DNA from: Sphingobacteriaceae bacterium
GTDB lineage: Bacteria; Bacteroidota; Bacteroidia; Sphingobacteriales; Sphingobacteriaceae
DNA length: 64,000 nucleotides
Direction: 5' to 3'
Assembly (NCBI GenBank): GCA_947458875.1
Contig: CANGZD010000001.1
Span: forward strand, 161,498 to 225,497
Under the pieces are notes generated by a model. The model was not told where the DNA came from. It saw only the letters and a program-made list of their open reading frames with translations, and did no database searches. Position 1 is the stretch's first letter, and every line of letters starts with the position of its first letter. Position numbers and translations under genes: made by a program. Shown here piece after piece: positions 8,775 to 18,069 of the stretch.

Positions 8775-10088
8775 TTATTCTTTATAAGTAAGCCATTTGG
8801 CCAATTCTTTAAAACTCACTTTTTTGCCGTACATCAAGATACCCACCCGGTAAATTCTTGCTGCCAGCCAGGTGGTAAATAAAAATCCAGCGATCAATAA
8901 CACCATAGATAAGGCTACTTCCCATGCGGGTACGCCAAAAGGCAGGCGAACCATCATCGCAATAGGCGAGGTGAACGGAATGATACTTAGCCAGAACGAA
9001 AGGGTACTGTCCGGATTGTTTACAATGAAACTAAAAGACATAATGTAAGTGAAAAGAAGGGGCATAGTGATCGGGAACATGAACTGCTGTGTTTCGGTCT
9101 CATTGTCGACAGCGGCCCCAATAGCGGCAAAAAGCGCACTGTATATAAGATATCCACCCAGGAAAAATACCAAGAAGCAGCCCAGGATATAAGGTAGATT
9201 TAAAGTCTGAATGGCATTTAATATTTTTGCCGCTGGTCCCTCCGCATTTACTTGCTCAATAGTTTTGCCAGCTTCGTTTACGCTAACCTCCGTTTTTACC
9301 TGATCGATTTTATCTTTTAGTAACAGTTTACCTGCAGCTCCCGTGAGCGTGGTTGACAATACGATCCATAAGATAAACTGAGTGAGTCCTACCAAACCAA
9401 CGCCAATGATTTTGCCCATCATCAGTTGGAAAGGTTTTACTGAAGAGATCACCACCTCTACGATCCGGCTGGTTTTTTCCTCGATCACCCCACGCATTAC
9501 CTGAGCACCGTAAATAAACAAGGAAATATAGATGAGAATAGCAGCAGCAAAGCCGATGGCATAAGCCGCTCCGGCACTGCTGTCTTTTTCGCCTTCTTCG
9601 CTCAATTCAATAGAATCGATGTTTACATCCGGATCGATTTCTTTAAGCGTAGCAGGATCTATACCCGCATCTTTCAATTGTTTGTTGCGTAACAAATCAT
9701 TGATCTGTTTCTCCATATTCGATACGGCCGATAGACCTGCTTTTTTGGTGGAGAATAATTCAATTTTCCCGTCACTTTCAATATTTGCAGGGATATAGAG
9801 CACAAATCCTTCGCCACTTTCGGTCGCTTCTTTTTTGGCAGCGTCTAAACTTTCTTTGGTGGTGATATAATTGACCGAGCTGTTATTTTTGAAATTCCCT
9901 GCAAAAATACCGCTCTCATCTATCACCTTTACCTGGGCTTTTTTGTCGCCACCTTTAACAGTAAGAAAGGCGATAAGGCCATACATGCCGATGATGAGTG
10001 CAGGTACCAGGAAGGTCATTACTAAAAATGATTTTTTCTTTACCCGGCTCAGGTATTCACGTTGAATAATCAGTAATATCTTGTTCAT
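8775..10088 (-). CDS. ABC transporter permease (NatB-like)
   Basis: N-terminal TM, large extracytoplasmic loop, MRGVIEEKTSRIVEVVISSVKPFQLMMGKIIGVG. Confidence 0.85.
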   Translation of the reverse strand: MNKILLIIQREYLSRVKKKSFLVMTFLVPALIIGMYGLIAFLTVKGGDKKAQVKVIDESGIFAGNFKNNSSVNYITTKESLDAAKKEATESGEGFVLYIPANIESDGKIELFSTKKAGLSAVSNMEKQINDLLRNKQLKDAGIDPATLKEIDPDVNIDSIELSEEGEKDSSAGAAYAIGFAAAILIYISLFIYGAQVMRGVIEEKTSRIVEVVISSVKPFQLMMGKIIGVGLVGLTQFILWIVLSTTLTGAAGKLLLKDKIDQVKTEVSVNEAGKTIEQVNAEGPAAKILNAIQTLNLPYILGCFLVFFLGGYLIYSALFAAIGAAVDNETETQQFMFPITMPLLFTYIMSFSFIVNNPDSTLSFWLSIIPFTSPIAMMVRLPFGVPAWEVALSMVLLIAGFLFTTWLAARIYRVGILMYGKKVSFKELAKWLTYKE

Positions 10089-10093
10089 TGGGC

Positions 10094-10987
10094 TTAGCTT
10101 AATTGGGTTACTTTCTGAATGAAAATGTCGTTGATACTGGGTACCTGTTCTTTCAGTTCCAGAATTTGGATGCTGGGCAGCAGGTAGCTTAATAAATCAT
10201 TCGGCGTTTTACCTGCGGCAATTTTTACCGTTACGTTTTCGCTATCGGCAGGTTTAACGATGCTGAACAAACCGGCTTTTTCTGCTGGGAAAGCACCGCT
10301 GTAATTCAGGTGGAAGGTATTATCGCGATAGCTGTTTTTGATGTCCTTCACCTTGCCATCCAGAATTTTATGCGAACGGTTAATGAGCGCAATGCTGTCA
10401 CACAATTGCTCCACCGATTCCATCCGGTGGGTGGAGAAAATGATGGTGGTGCCCTTGCGGTTCAGCTCCAGAATCTCTTGGGTCACAATTTCGGCATTCA
10501 CCGGGTCGAAACCGGAAAAAGGTTCATCGAGGATGATGAGTTCGGGCTCGTGCAAAACGGTGGCTACAAACTGCACCTTTTGCTGCATGCCCTTGCTCAA
10601 GTCTTCCACTTTTTTATCCCACCAGGTTTGCATGTCCATTTTCTCGAACCAGTATTTGATGCGCTTGATGGCTTCGCTTCTGGATAAGCCTTTTAGTTGG
10701 GCCAGGTAAAGGGCCTGCTCCCCAATGGTCATTTTTTTATACAAGCCGCGTTCTTCGGGCAAGTAACCGATCTTGGAAATATGGTCCGGATTCAGTTTTT
10801 CACCATTAAAATACACTTCTCCTTGGTCTGGAGCGGTGATCTGGTTAATGATACGGATGAGCGAGGTTTTGCCCGCTCCATTAGGCCCTAAAAGGCCAAA
10901 AATACTGCCCTTTTCTACCTCAAGGCTCACGCCGTCGAGGGCACGGTGCTGGGCATATTGTTTAACAATGTTTTTGATACTGAGCAT
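10094..10987 (-). CDS. ABC transporter ATP-binding protein
   Basis: Walker A GPNGAGKTS, LSKGMQQKVQ signature, IILDEPFSGFDP Walker B; start MLSIKNIVKQY. Confidence 0.92.
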   Translation of the reverse strand: MLSIKNIVKQYAQHRALDGVSLEVEKGSIFGLLGPNGAGKTSLIRIINQITAPDQGEVYFNGEKLNPDHISKIGYLPEERGLYKKMTIGEQALYLAQLKGLSRSEAIKRIKYWFEKMDMQTWWDKKVEDLSKGMQQKVQFVATVLHEPELIILDEPFSGFDPVNAEIVTQEILELNRKGTTIIFSTHRMESVEQLCDSIALINRSHKILDGKVKDIKNSYRDNTFHLNYSGAFPAEKAGLFSIVKPADSENVTVKIAAGKTPNDLLSYLLPSIQILELKEQVPSINDIFIQKVTQLS

Positions 10988-11036
10988 AGTTCGATTTGAT
11001 GCTTTGAATTTAGATAAAAGCCATTGGGAAACGTTA

Positions 11037-11063
11037 CAAAAAAAAGCCCCGAATAATCGGGGC
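11037..11063 (-). terminator. Intrinsic terminator for dnaJ
   Basis: GCCCCGAATAATCGGGGC, with T-tract on the minus strand. Confidence 0.65.
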
Positions 11064-11069
11064 CAATAT

Positions 11070-12224
11070 TTAACCAAAATATTCCTTCATTCGTTCAAAG
11101 AATGATTTTTCAGACTTACCCGGTTGTGGTTTAAAATTTGGCGAGTCCTGTAGTTTTTCTAAAGTTTCTCGCTCCTCTTTTGATAAAGCTTTCGGCGTCC
11201 AGATGTTTACATAGATCAATTGGTCGCCGCGGTGGTAAGAATTCACTTCCGGAATACCTTTACCTTTCAGTCGCAAGATCTTACCACCCTGGGTGCCCGG
11301 CTCAATTTTGATCTTGGCCTTGCCGTCGATGGTGGGTACTTCCACACTGGCGCCGATTGCCGCATCCACAAAGCTGATGTGCAGGTCGTAGATGATATGG
11401 TTCCCATCACGCTTCAGCGTTTCATGCGGAATTTCTTCAATTAAAATAATTAGATCACCCGGAACGCCACCACGTGGGGCTGCATTTCCCTTGCCACTCA
11501 TGGAAAGCTGCATGCCTTCGCTCACGCCGGCCGGGATCTGGATGCTGATGGTTTCTTCCCCACGGCTCAATCCCTCACCTTGGCAGCTACCACATTTAGC
11601 AGTAATTTGCGTACCCTCACCGTTACAGGTTGGACAGGTACTGGTGGTTTGCATCTGGCCTAAAATGGTATTGGTTACACGGCGTACGGCTCCACTACCT
11701 CCGCAAGTGCGGCAGGTATTAAATGAAGATTTATCTTTTGCACCCGTACCGTCGCAGGTTTGGCAAACTACCTGTTTGTTTACTTTAATTTTTTTGTCGG
11801 CACCTTTGGCAATTTCTTCTAAAGTCAGTTTTACTTTGATGCGAAGATTACTACCACGGCTTACCCGGCGTCCACCTCTGGAGGATTGACCGCCACCAAA
11901 GAAACTCTCAAAAGGGCTGCCGCCACCGAAGATGTCACCAAACTGGCTGAAAATATCTTCCATGTTCATGCTGCCACCGCCAAAACCACCGGCACCGGCT
12001 GCATTTCCAGCATGTCCGAACTGATCGTAACGCTGTTTCTTTTCCGGATTACTCAAAACCTCGTAAGCTTCAGCTGCTTCCTTGAATTTTTCTTCAGCAG
12101 CTTTGTCATCAGGGTTTTTATCCGGATGGTATTTAATAGCCAGTTTGCGATAGGCTTTTTTAATTTCCTCTGCATTGGCATTTCGGGCAACCCCGAGTAC
12201 GTCGTAATAATCTCTTTTTGCCAT
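11070..12224 (-). CDS. dnaJ: Molecular chaperone DnaJ
   Basis: [13 protein letters not shown]-domain with HPD, Gly-rich region, four CxxCxGxG-type zinc motifs. Confidence 0.97.
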   Translation of the reverse strand: MAKRDYYDVLGVARNANAEEIKKAYRKLAIKYHPDKNPDDKAAEEKFKEAAEAYEVLSNPEKKQRYDQFGHAGNAAGAGGFGGGSMNMEDIFSQFGDIFGGGSPFESFFGGGQSSRGGRRVSRGSNLRIKVKLTLEEIAKGADKKIKVNKQVVCQTCDGTGAKDKSSFNTCRTCGGSGAVRRVTNTILGQMQTTSTCPTCNGEGTQITAKCGSCQGEGLSRGEETISIQIPAGVSEGMQLSMSGKGNAAPRGGVPGDLIILIEEIPHETLKRDGNHIIYDLHISFVDAAIGASVEVPTIDGKAKIKIEPGTQGGKILRLKGKGIPEVNSYHRGDQLIYVNIWTPKALSKEERETLEKLQDSPNFKPQPGKSEKSFFERMKEYFG

Positions 12225-12226
12225 GA

Positions 12227-12754
12227 TTATTGTCCTACCACTACTTTTGCAAAACGGATCACCTTGTCATTCAGGTAGTATCCTTTTTCCAGTTCGTCGA
12301 TATTTTTGCCTTTTAAGTCCCCAGTAGGAGCCGGGATATTGGTAATGGCCTCGTGCAAATCTGCATCAAAAGCTTTGCCCTTGGCTTCCATTTCTTTCAG
12401 TCCCTGTTGGTTTAAAATATTTTTCAGTTTATGCTGTACCAGAGCAACGCCTTCTTTTACGGCATTAATTTCTGTGGCAGTTTCCATCGCTTTCAGTGCC
12501 CGTTCAAAATCATCCAACACAGGCAAGAGCGATATCATCACCTCCTTGCCGGCAGTTTGTAATAATTCCATACGTTCTTTGCTCGTACGGCGTTTAAAAT
12601 TGTCGAATTCGGCATATAAGCGAAGATATTTATCGTTGGCCTCAGCCAATTCTGCACTCAATTTTTGCAGTGTTTCGTCCGGATTTACTTTACTCGTTTG
12701 TTTTTCTGCTTTTGTAGCCGGTGCTGCTTTGGTATTTTTTTTCGTTTTCGACAT
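12227..12754 (-). CDS. grpE: Nucleotide exchange factor GrpE
   Basis: [47 protein letters not shown]. Confidence 0.95.
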   Translation of the reverse strand: MSKTKKNTKAAPATKAEKQTSKVNPDETLQKLSAELAEANDKYLRLYAEFDNFKRRTSKERMELLQTAGKEVMISLLPVLDDFERALKAMETATEINAVKEGVALVQHKLKNILNQQGLKEMEAKGKAFDADLHEAITNIPAPTGDLKGKNIDELEKGYYLNDKVIRFAKVVVGQ

Positions 12755-12872
12755 GTTTCAAAATTCTTTGCCCTTAATAGTCAAAATTATTGCCAATATG
12801 GCTTTTGCGACAAGCTGTCAGATAATGTTCATTTTTAGCTAACAAAGTGTCGCTAAATCTAATATAGAAAGC

Positions 12873-13553
12873 TTAAATACTCGCATTTTCTACTACCGAA
12901 CCATTTTCACATTTGATGATGCGAGAAGGGAAGGTGCGAATAATGTGGTAGTCGTGGGTAGCCAGCAAGACGGCGGTTCCAGACTGGCTGATCTGACGCA
13001 GGAGCATGGTAATTTCTTCAGAAGTTTCTGGATCGAGGTGCCCGGTTGGCTCATCGGCCAAAATTAGCTCAGGATGATTTAGCAGTGCTCTGGCAATGAC
13101 TACTCTTTGTTGTTCGCCTCCCGAAAGTTCAAATGGCATTTTTTGAATTTTTGAACGCAAACCTACTTGATCCAATACTTCTCTAATTCGGGCGGCAATC
13201 TCAGCTTCATTGGTCCATCCGGTGGCTTGAAGCACGAATTCTAAGTTTTTTTCAACCGAACGATCAGTTAATAGCTGAAAATCCTGAAATACAATCCCCA
13301 GTTTACGTCTTAAGAACGGAACTTCATTGTCAGTCAGTTTTTTTAGGTCGTAACCAGCGACCGTGCCGCTACCAGTTTTGATGTGCAGATCTCCGTAAAT
13401 GATTTTCAATAAACTGCTTTTTCCAGAGCCGGTTTGGCCAATAAGGTAAACAAACTCACTCTTGTCGAGGTGTAGGTTTACCCTCGATAATACCAGTTGG
13501 TTTTGTTGAAAAACATCTACATCAGTTAATCTGATAAGGGATTGATCTGTCAT
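12873..13553 (-). CDS. FtsE-like ABC transporter ATP-binding protein
   Basis: GQTGSGKSSLLK, LSGGEQQRVVIARALLNHPELILADEPTGHLDPETS. Confidence 0.88.
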   Translation of the reverse strand: MTDQSLIRLTDVDVFQQNQLVLSRVNLHLDKSEFVYLIGQTGSGKSSLLKIIYGDLHIKTGSGTVAGYDLKKLTDNEVPFLRRKLGIVFQDFQLLTDRSVEKNLEFVLQATGWTNEAEIAARIREVLDQVGLRSKIQKMPFELSGGEQQRVVIARALLNHPELILADEPTGHLDPETSEEITMLLRQISQSGTAVLLATHDYHIIRTFPSRIIKCENGSVVENASI

Positions 13554-13554
13554 A

Positions 13555-13758
13555 TTAAATTTCTAGTTTGAGGATCTGGCCAAACGGAAGTTCATTAATT
13601 TTTTTCATGATGTATTCAGCATGCTCACCCAATCCAATCTTATCGAGCGATTTATCGGGGCGATCTACCCTGAAATAAGCCAAAAGGGTAAAATGCTCGT
13701 CCCGCAACTGCACATAGTCGGGTATTTTAGCTACTCCTTTTACTTTGATAATATACAT
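13555..13758 (-). CDS. Small uncharacterised protein (67 aa)
   Basis: ATG ORF directly upstream of the FtsE-like gene, between two solid minus-strand CDSs. Confidence 0.65.
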   Translation of the reverse strand: MYIIKVKGVAKIPDYVQLRDEHFTLLAYFRVDRPDKSLDKIGLGEHAEYIMKKINELPFGQILKLEI

Positions 13759-13771
13759 CGGATCAAAGTTA

Positions 13772-14827
13772 TCATTTTCCAGGAATTGTATCGATGTCCT
13801 TTAGTAAGAAATCCATCACATTAAGTCCATCTGCATAATCCCAAAGCCGGGGTTTTTGAGTAGCCCCTAAAGCCACCACCTGATTGCTCACATTTAATGA
13901 GTGCATGCAGGCAATGCATTGGATCTCTTCACGCTGCTCCATCAGCTGTTTACACAAGTCCTCTTCATTTTCATAAGTTTCGTAGTGTAAAACTGCTAAA
14001 GCTGAGGCTAGTTTTTCGTCTTCTTTGACTAGCAAAAAACCATTATCCAAGTGTGGTTCACCATTTACTAATAATATAGACTTATTGTAATCGTAATTAT
14101 TCAGGTATTTATGGTGCTGACTCAATTGCTGGAAAGGTTGAATCGCTTCAAAAAAAGTATCGAATTTGTAATTTTTTGGAACCATTATTTTAGACACATT
14201 TCTGCATCCCAATCCAAAATAATCGAAAATATCGTTCCCTAAAGCTTGTAGCTCTTTAGCACTTTCATCGCCTCTAATGATACCGATGCTATTTCTGTTT
14301 TTGCGGATGATATGGGGCACTTTGCTGAAATAATATTCGAAATAGCGGGAAGAGTTATTACTGCCAGTCGCGATAACCGCATCGAAATTTTCCAGTTTTT
14401 CTACATAACTGATCTGCTGCTCAAAAGTGGGCTCCAGCTTACAGAGTTTTTGAAGTACATAAGGCAGCAATTGTTGGTCTTGAGAGGAACACTTAATCAA
14501 AGCAACATGACCGGCGGCTAATACACACAAAACATCATGGAAGCCGACTAAAGGAATATTGCCAGCCAAAATTAGACCTACTCTTTTAGGACTTTGAGGG
14601 CTTGGAAGATGAGCCCAGGAGCTTTTCCATTCCTTCAAGGCTTCTTTGTTCAGCATTTCTGCCAGGGCATCGATTGATTTTTCGACGAAGCTTTCAGTGA
14701 ACCAAGCGTTTTGTTGAACAGCAAGCTTGATTTGTCGTTCCAATTCGGGGTCTTTTTTTCTTAAAAGATTGCCCAAAGCCGCCAAGGCCTCCCATCTTTT
14801 TTCTGTGTCTGAATTCGTTTTACCCAT
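13772..14827 (-). CDS. LuxC-like acyl-CoA reductase
   Basis: RVGLILAGNIPLVGFHDVLCVLAAGHVALIK, ATGSNNSSRYFEYYF, IGIIRGDE; start MGKTNSD preferred. Confidence 0.75.
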   Translation of the reverse strand: MGKTNSDTEKRWEALAALGNLLRKKDPELERQIKLAVQQNAWFTESFVEKSIDALAEMLNKEALKEWKSSWAHLPSPQSPKRVGLILAGNIPLVGFHDVLCVLAAGHVALIKCSSQDQQLLPYVLQKLCKLEPTFEQQISYVEKLENFDAVIATGSNNSSRYFEYYFSKVPHIIRKNRNSIGIIRGDESAKELQALGNDIFDYFGLGCRNVSKIMVPKNYKFDTFFEAIQPFQQLSQHHKYLNNYDYNKSILLVNGEPHLDNGFLLVKEDEKLASALAVLHYETYENEEDLCKQLMEQREEIQCIACMHSLNVSNQVVALGATQKPRLWDYADGLNVMDFLLKDIDTIPGK

Positions 14828-14846
14828 CAAAAATCTCCAAGTTTCA

Positions 14847-14854
14847 TATATTTG
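14847..14854 (+). promoter_or_regulatory. -7 box TATATTTG for 4Fe-4S ferredoxin
   Basis: TAnnTTTG in the divergent intergenic region. Confidence 0.45.
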
Positions 14855-14924
14855 TATGTTTTTATAAATGCCTTGCACACATTGTGTCGCAAAATTAAAT
14901 TTACAATTAGAATTAATTCATAAG

Positions 14925-15275
14925 ATGGCAATTAAAATTACTGACGAATGTATCAACTGCGGAGCCTGCGAGCCCGAGTGTCCAAATAATGCGATTTACG
15001 ATGCCGGAGCAGCCTGGCGTTTTTCTGACGGTACCGGCTTACGCGGACTAATTGATTTCGGTGGTCAGCAAATTGATGCTGAAGAAACCCGTGCTGCTAT
15101 CTCAGACGAAGTTTATTACATCGTTTCTGATAAATGTACCGAATGTGTAGGTTTTCACGATGAACCACAATGTGCTGCTGTTTGCCCGGTGGATTGCTGT
15201 GTGGATGATGAGAATGTACGTGAAACAGAAGAGCAATTGCTGGCCAAGAAAGCCTGGCTGCACTTAGATGCTTAA
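14925..15275 (+). CDS. 4Fe-4S ferredoxin
   Basis: CINCGACEPECPNNAIY and CTECVGFHDEPQCAAVCPVDCC. Confidence 0.92.
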   Translation: MAIKITDECINCGACEPECPNNAIYDAGAAWRFSDGTGLRGLIDFGGQQIDAEETRAAISDEVYYIVSDKCTECVGFHDEPQCAAVCPVDCCVDDENVRETEEQLLAKKAWLHLDA

Positions 15276-15284
15276 TCAGAAATA

Positions 15285-15794
15285 TTAAATTTTTGGAAGC
15301 TCCGGATTTTCATTCGGGGCTTTTTTATTTTTTTGAGTTGGAATAATCAATACCGGACAATGCGCCTTCCTTGCTACGCCCTCCGCTATACTTCCTGCAA
15401 TAAAATGATCAATTCCCGTTCTACCGTGGGTACCAAGAATAATCAGGTCAGCTTTCCATTCTTCAGCCAAATCTAAAATTTCACTTTTCACATTACCCAT
15501 TTTGACGAAGGTGTAAATCTGCACCTGGTCGCTCATCCTTTTGCTGATCCGGTCGAAAAGTGCTTTTGTACTCTCTTCCTGCATGGTCATCAGGTCTGCC
15601 ATGATATTGGGGGCTTCACCCACCACCATATTTCCAACATAGGTGGGGATAGCAGGAGGTTCGAGTACATGCACCAGCCCAACTTTCGCTTTCAACAATA
15701 CGGCCAAATGGTAACCATACAACCATGCCTTCTCGGAATAAGCGCTTTCTTCTACAGCAATTAAAATCCGATCTAATTTGAGTCCTTGTTTCAT
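15285..15794 (-). CDS. Universal stress protein family
   Basis: ILIAVEESAYSEKAWLYG, LIILGTHGRTGIDHFIAGSIAEGVARKAHCPVLII. Confidence 0.92.
   Translation of the reverse strand: MKQGLKLDRILIAVEESAYSEKAWLYGYHLAVLLKAKVGLVHVLEPPAIPTYVGNMVVGEAPNIMADLMTMQEESTKALFDRISKRMSDQVQIYTFVKMGNVKSEILDLAEEWKADLIILGTHGRTGIDHFIAGSIAEGVARKAHCPVLIIPTQKNKKAPNENPELPKI
15298..15330 (+). terminator. Intrinsic terminator after 4Fe-4S ferredoxin, inside the 3' end of the convergent USP gene
   Basis: GCTCCG..CGGGGC hairpin followed by TTTTTT. Confidence 0.5.
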
Positions 15795-15876
15795 AAAGTA
15801 ATAACGAAAAATCACGCATTTTGATTGTTTTCGGTCATCAAACAAAATTCTATGCAAAAACTGCTTAATTTGTGCT

Positions 15877-16677
15877 ATGAAATCTCAGTTCGGAATTTGC
15901 AGGGTAAGTATCGCCCCCATTCGTGCCGAAGCATCAGACAGGAGTGAAATTTACACTCAACTCTTGTTTGGCGATGCTTTTGAAATCATAGAAAGTTTAG
16001 AGAAATGGATGCGCATCAGGACTTTATATGATACTTATGAAGGATGGATAGATCCCAAGCAGGCTATCCACATTTCAGCTGAAGAATTTAAAAAATGGCC
16101 TGATCAAAAATGGATCATTGGTTTAGATCGTTTGCCGAGGGCGATCAAGCCAAATGGCGAACCTATTTACCTGGTTCCGGGTTGTACCCTACCTAATTTT
16201 GAAAATAATCAATTCAACTTCGGAGGAGAAACGTATCAATTCGAAGGTCAGGCGATCTTGCCTGAGCCGGGTAAATTTGCTGCTGAATTGGAAAAAGTAT
16301 CTCTTTTTTATCTGAATTCGCCATATCTGTGGGGCGGAAGGACCCCTTGGGGAATTGATTGCTCCGGTTTAACTCAACTGGTTTACAAACATTTCGGAAT
16401 GCGTATTTTGCGTGATGCTGCACAGCAGGCAACACAGGGGGAAACTGTTGATTTTCTGACCGCCGCAAAGCCTGGCGATTTGGCTTTTTTTGATAACGCA
16501 GAAGGCAGGATTATTCATGTGGGCATATTGCTCGGTCAAGATCGGATCATTCATGCTTCCGGAAGGGTGAAGATCGATCCAATCGATCACCAGGGGATTT
16601 ATAGTGAAGAGTTGGGTAAGCACAGCCACAAACTGCGAATTATTAAACGATTTTCCCAAATTCCAGTGTATCGATAA
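15877..16677 (+). CDS. C40 family peptidase (NlpC/P60)
   Basis: [50 protein letters not shown]3-like N-terminus. Confidence 0.9.
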   Translation: MKSQFGICRVSIAPIRAEASDRSEIYTQLLFGDAFEIIESLEKWMRIRTLYDTYEGWIDPKQAIHISAEEFKKWPDQKWIIGLDRLPRAIKPNGEPIYLVPGCTLPNFENNQFNFGGETYQFEGQAILPEPGKFAAELEKVSLFYLNSPYLWGGRTPWGIDCSGLTQLVYKHFGMRILRDAAQQATQGETVDFLTAAKPGDLAFFDNAEGRIIHVGILLGQDRIIHASGRVKIDPIDHQGIYSEELGKHSHKLRIIKRFSQIPVYR

Positions 16678-16876
16678 ATAGTTTCTCTACTTTTTTGCGT
16701 GCCCAATCAGTTTTACGCAAGAACTTAAGACTCGATTTGATGCTTGGTTTGGAATGAAAACAGTTAATTCTGATCAATTCATCTAATTCCTGCCAAGTAT
16801 AATGCATCAACAGGTACCGTAAAACTTGTTCTAAGGTTTTTCCGTGAAGCGGATTATTTTTCTGCGTTACTTCCAT
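16643..16876 (-). CDS. VF530 family DNA-binding protein
   Basis: [57 protein letters not shown]. Confidence 0.85.
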   Translation of the reverse strand: MEVTQKNNPLHGKTLEQVLRYLLMHYTWQELDELIRINCFHSKPSIKSSLKFLRKTDWARKKVEKLFIDTLEFGKIV

Positions 16877-17795
16877 ATTGATCTTCGGCTGTAATAGCCC
16901 ATGTCAGAATTAATTTATCATCGCCTACAGAGATGAGTTCGTTGTTAAATGAGCTCCATGCCAATTTATTGACCGATAAACGGTGTGCCTCAAAGCCCTT
17001 TTCAACACTAATGGTCTTTAGCAGACTGAATGTTTCGGCATCCCATACCTTAATCGATTTATCGCGACTTGCCGTTGCGAAGAGTTTGCCATCTGGATGG
17101 AATTGTATGTCGTAAATGGCAAACATATGCGCCGGTATATTTTCTTTCAAACTGAAGTCGGAGCTGTGCCAGATTTTCAATTGTGCATCGCGGGAGCCGG
17201 ATAACAGGTATTTGCCATCGGGCGAAAAGCATAAGGAAGTGATGGGTAGTTGGTGTTCGGTTAATGTTTTAACTAAGCTAAAATCTTCTGTTTTATAAAT
17301 GTAGATCTGATGGTCTTTGGCCCCAATGGCGAGGTATTGCTCATCGGGACTGATGGCCATGCACCTGATCATACCTTTACTGACTTGTAGCCGATAAAGT
17401 AGTTGATAGTTCTCAAGATTCCATATTGAGACCGTTCCATCTTCGGAGGCAAGTAACAATTCATTTTTGCTGTTGATGGACTGTATATCGAAAATAGCTT
17501 GTGTATGTAAACGGAGTTCTGCACAAACTTTTTGGTCAATAAAATGGAATAAGCTGGCTTTGCCGCTTCTTTCACCAACTGCCATTAGCGGAGCGCTTTG
17601 TGGACAATGAAGCGCATAAACAGACGAGTTTACAGGCATCATCACTTTTACAAAATCGTGGGTTTTGAGGCTCCATTCCACTACTCCTTTATCATTTCCT
17701 GCAGTAAAAAATATATGTGCTTTCTGCGAATTGCAGGCGGTATAAATGGGCTGATGGTGCCCGAAGATTTCAGCGATGCGCTTAACTTGAATCAT
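16854..17795 (-). CDS. WD40 repeat beta-propeller protein
   Basis: Several GHxxxI..SPDG..L.SGS.D..I.IW units; start [14 protein letters not shown] preferred. Confidence 0.88.
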   Translation of the reverse strand: MIQVKRIAEIFGHHQPIYTACNSQKAHIFFTAGNDKGVVEWSLKTHDFVKVMMPVNSSVYALHCPQSAPLMAVGERSGKASLFHFIDQKVCAELRLHTQAIFDIQSINSKNELLLASEDGTVSIWNLENYQLLYRLQVSKGMIRCMAISPDEQYLAIGAKDHQIYIYKTEDFSLVKTLTEHQLPITSLCFSPDGKYLLSGSRDAQLKIWHSSDFSLKENIPAHMFAIYDIQFHPDGKLFATASRDKSIKVWDAETFSLLKTISVEKGFEAHRLSVNKLAWSSFNNELISVGDDKLILTWAITAEDQYGSNAEK

Positions 17796-17801
17796 GTGTT
17801 G

Positions 17802-17809
17802 CAAAATTA
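17802..17809 (-). promoter_or_regulatory. -7 box TAATTTTG for WD40 gene
   Basis: CAAAATTA on plus strand, 6 nt before the ATG at 17795. Confidence 0.45.
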
Positions 17810-17886
17810 TTCTTTTTCCCTTGTACCTACTCAAGGCTTTGGATAAAAATTAAGCAATGAAAATCAGGGCTTTTAGTTATTTTTTC

Positions 17887-17894
17887 TATTTTTG
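17887..17894 (+). promoter_or_regulatory. -7 box TATTTTTG upstream of dihydroorotase leader
   Basis: TAnnTTTG match. Confidence 0.4.
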
Positions 17895-17901
17895 TTTTTT
17901 A

Positions 17902-18069
17902 ATGAGATTTAATCAGCTACAGGTCCTTCCTCTGATTCCGAGTACCCACCTTAGTTATTTATTTTCTTTTTTAAATCTCCCATACAATCAGTCTTCTTTC
18001 CAAATGCAGGTTTTCATTTGCAATGAAAACACTGGTATTTTATTTCACCCCAACAGGCTATTCACATGA
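17902..18069 (+). CDS. Putative 55-aa leader ORF, ATGA-overlapping with dihydroorotase
   Basis: ORF MRFNQLQVLPLIPS...; stop overlaps the next ATG; no recognised family. Confidence 0.3.
   Translation: MRFNQLQVLPLIPSTHLSYLFSFLNLPYNQSSFQMQVFICNENTGILFHPNRLFT
18010..18030 (+). promoter_or_regulatory. Hairpin GTTTTCAT-TTGCA-ATGAAAAC in dihydroorotase leader
   Basis: Perfect 8-bp stem. Confidence 0.4.

Noticed and set aside
10310-10709. Two overlapping 123-125-aa plus-strand ORFs
   Set aside because: Both antisense to the ABC ATPase gene; no independent start context or domain
11392-11889. 165-aa plus-strand ORF inside dnaJ
   Set aside because: Antisense shadow of dnaJ; low-complexity P/S/L translation
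12306-12842. 178-aa plus-strand ORF across grpE
   Set aside because: Antisense shadow of grpE plus upstream region
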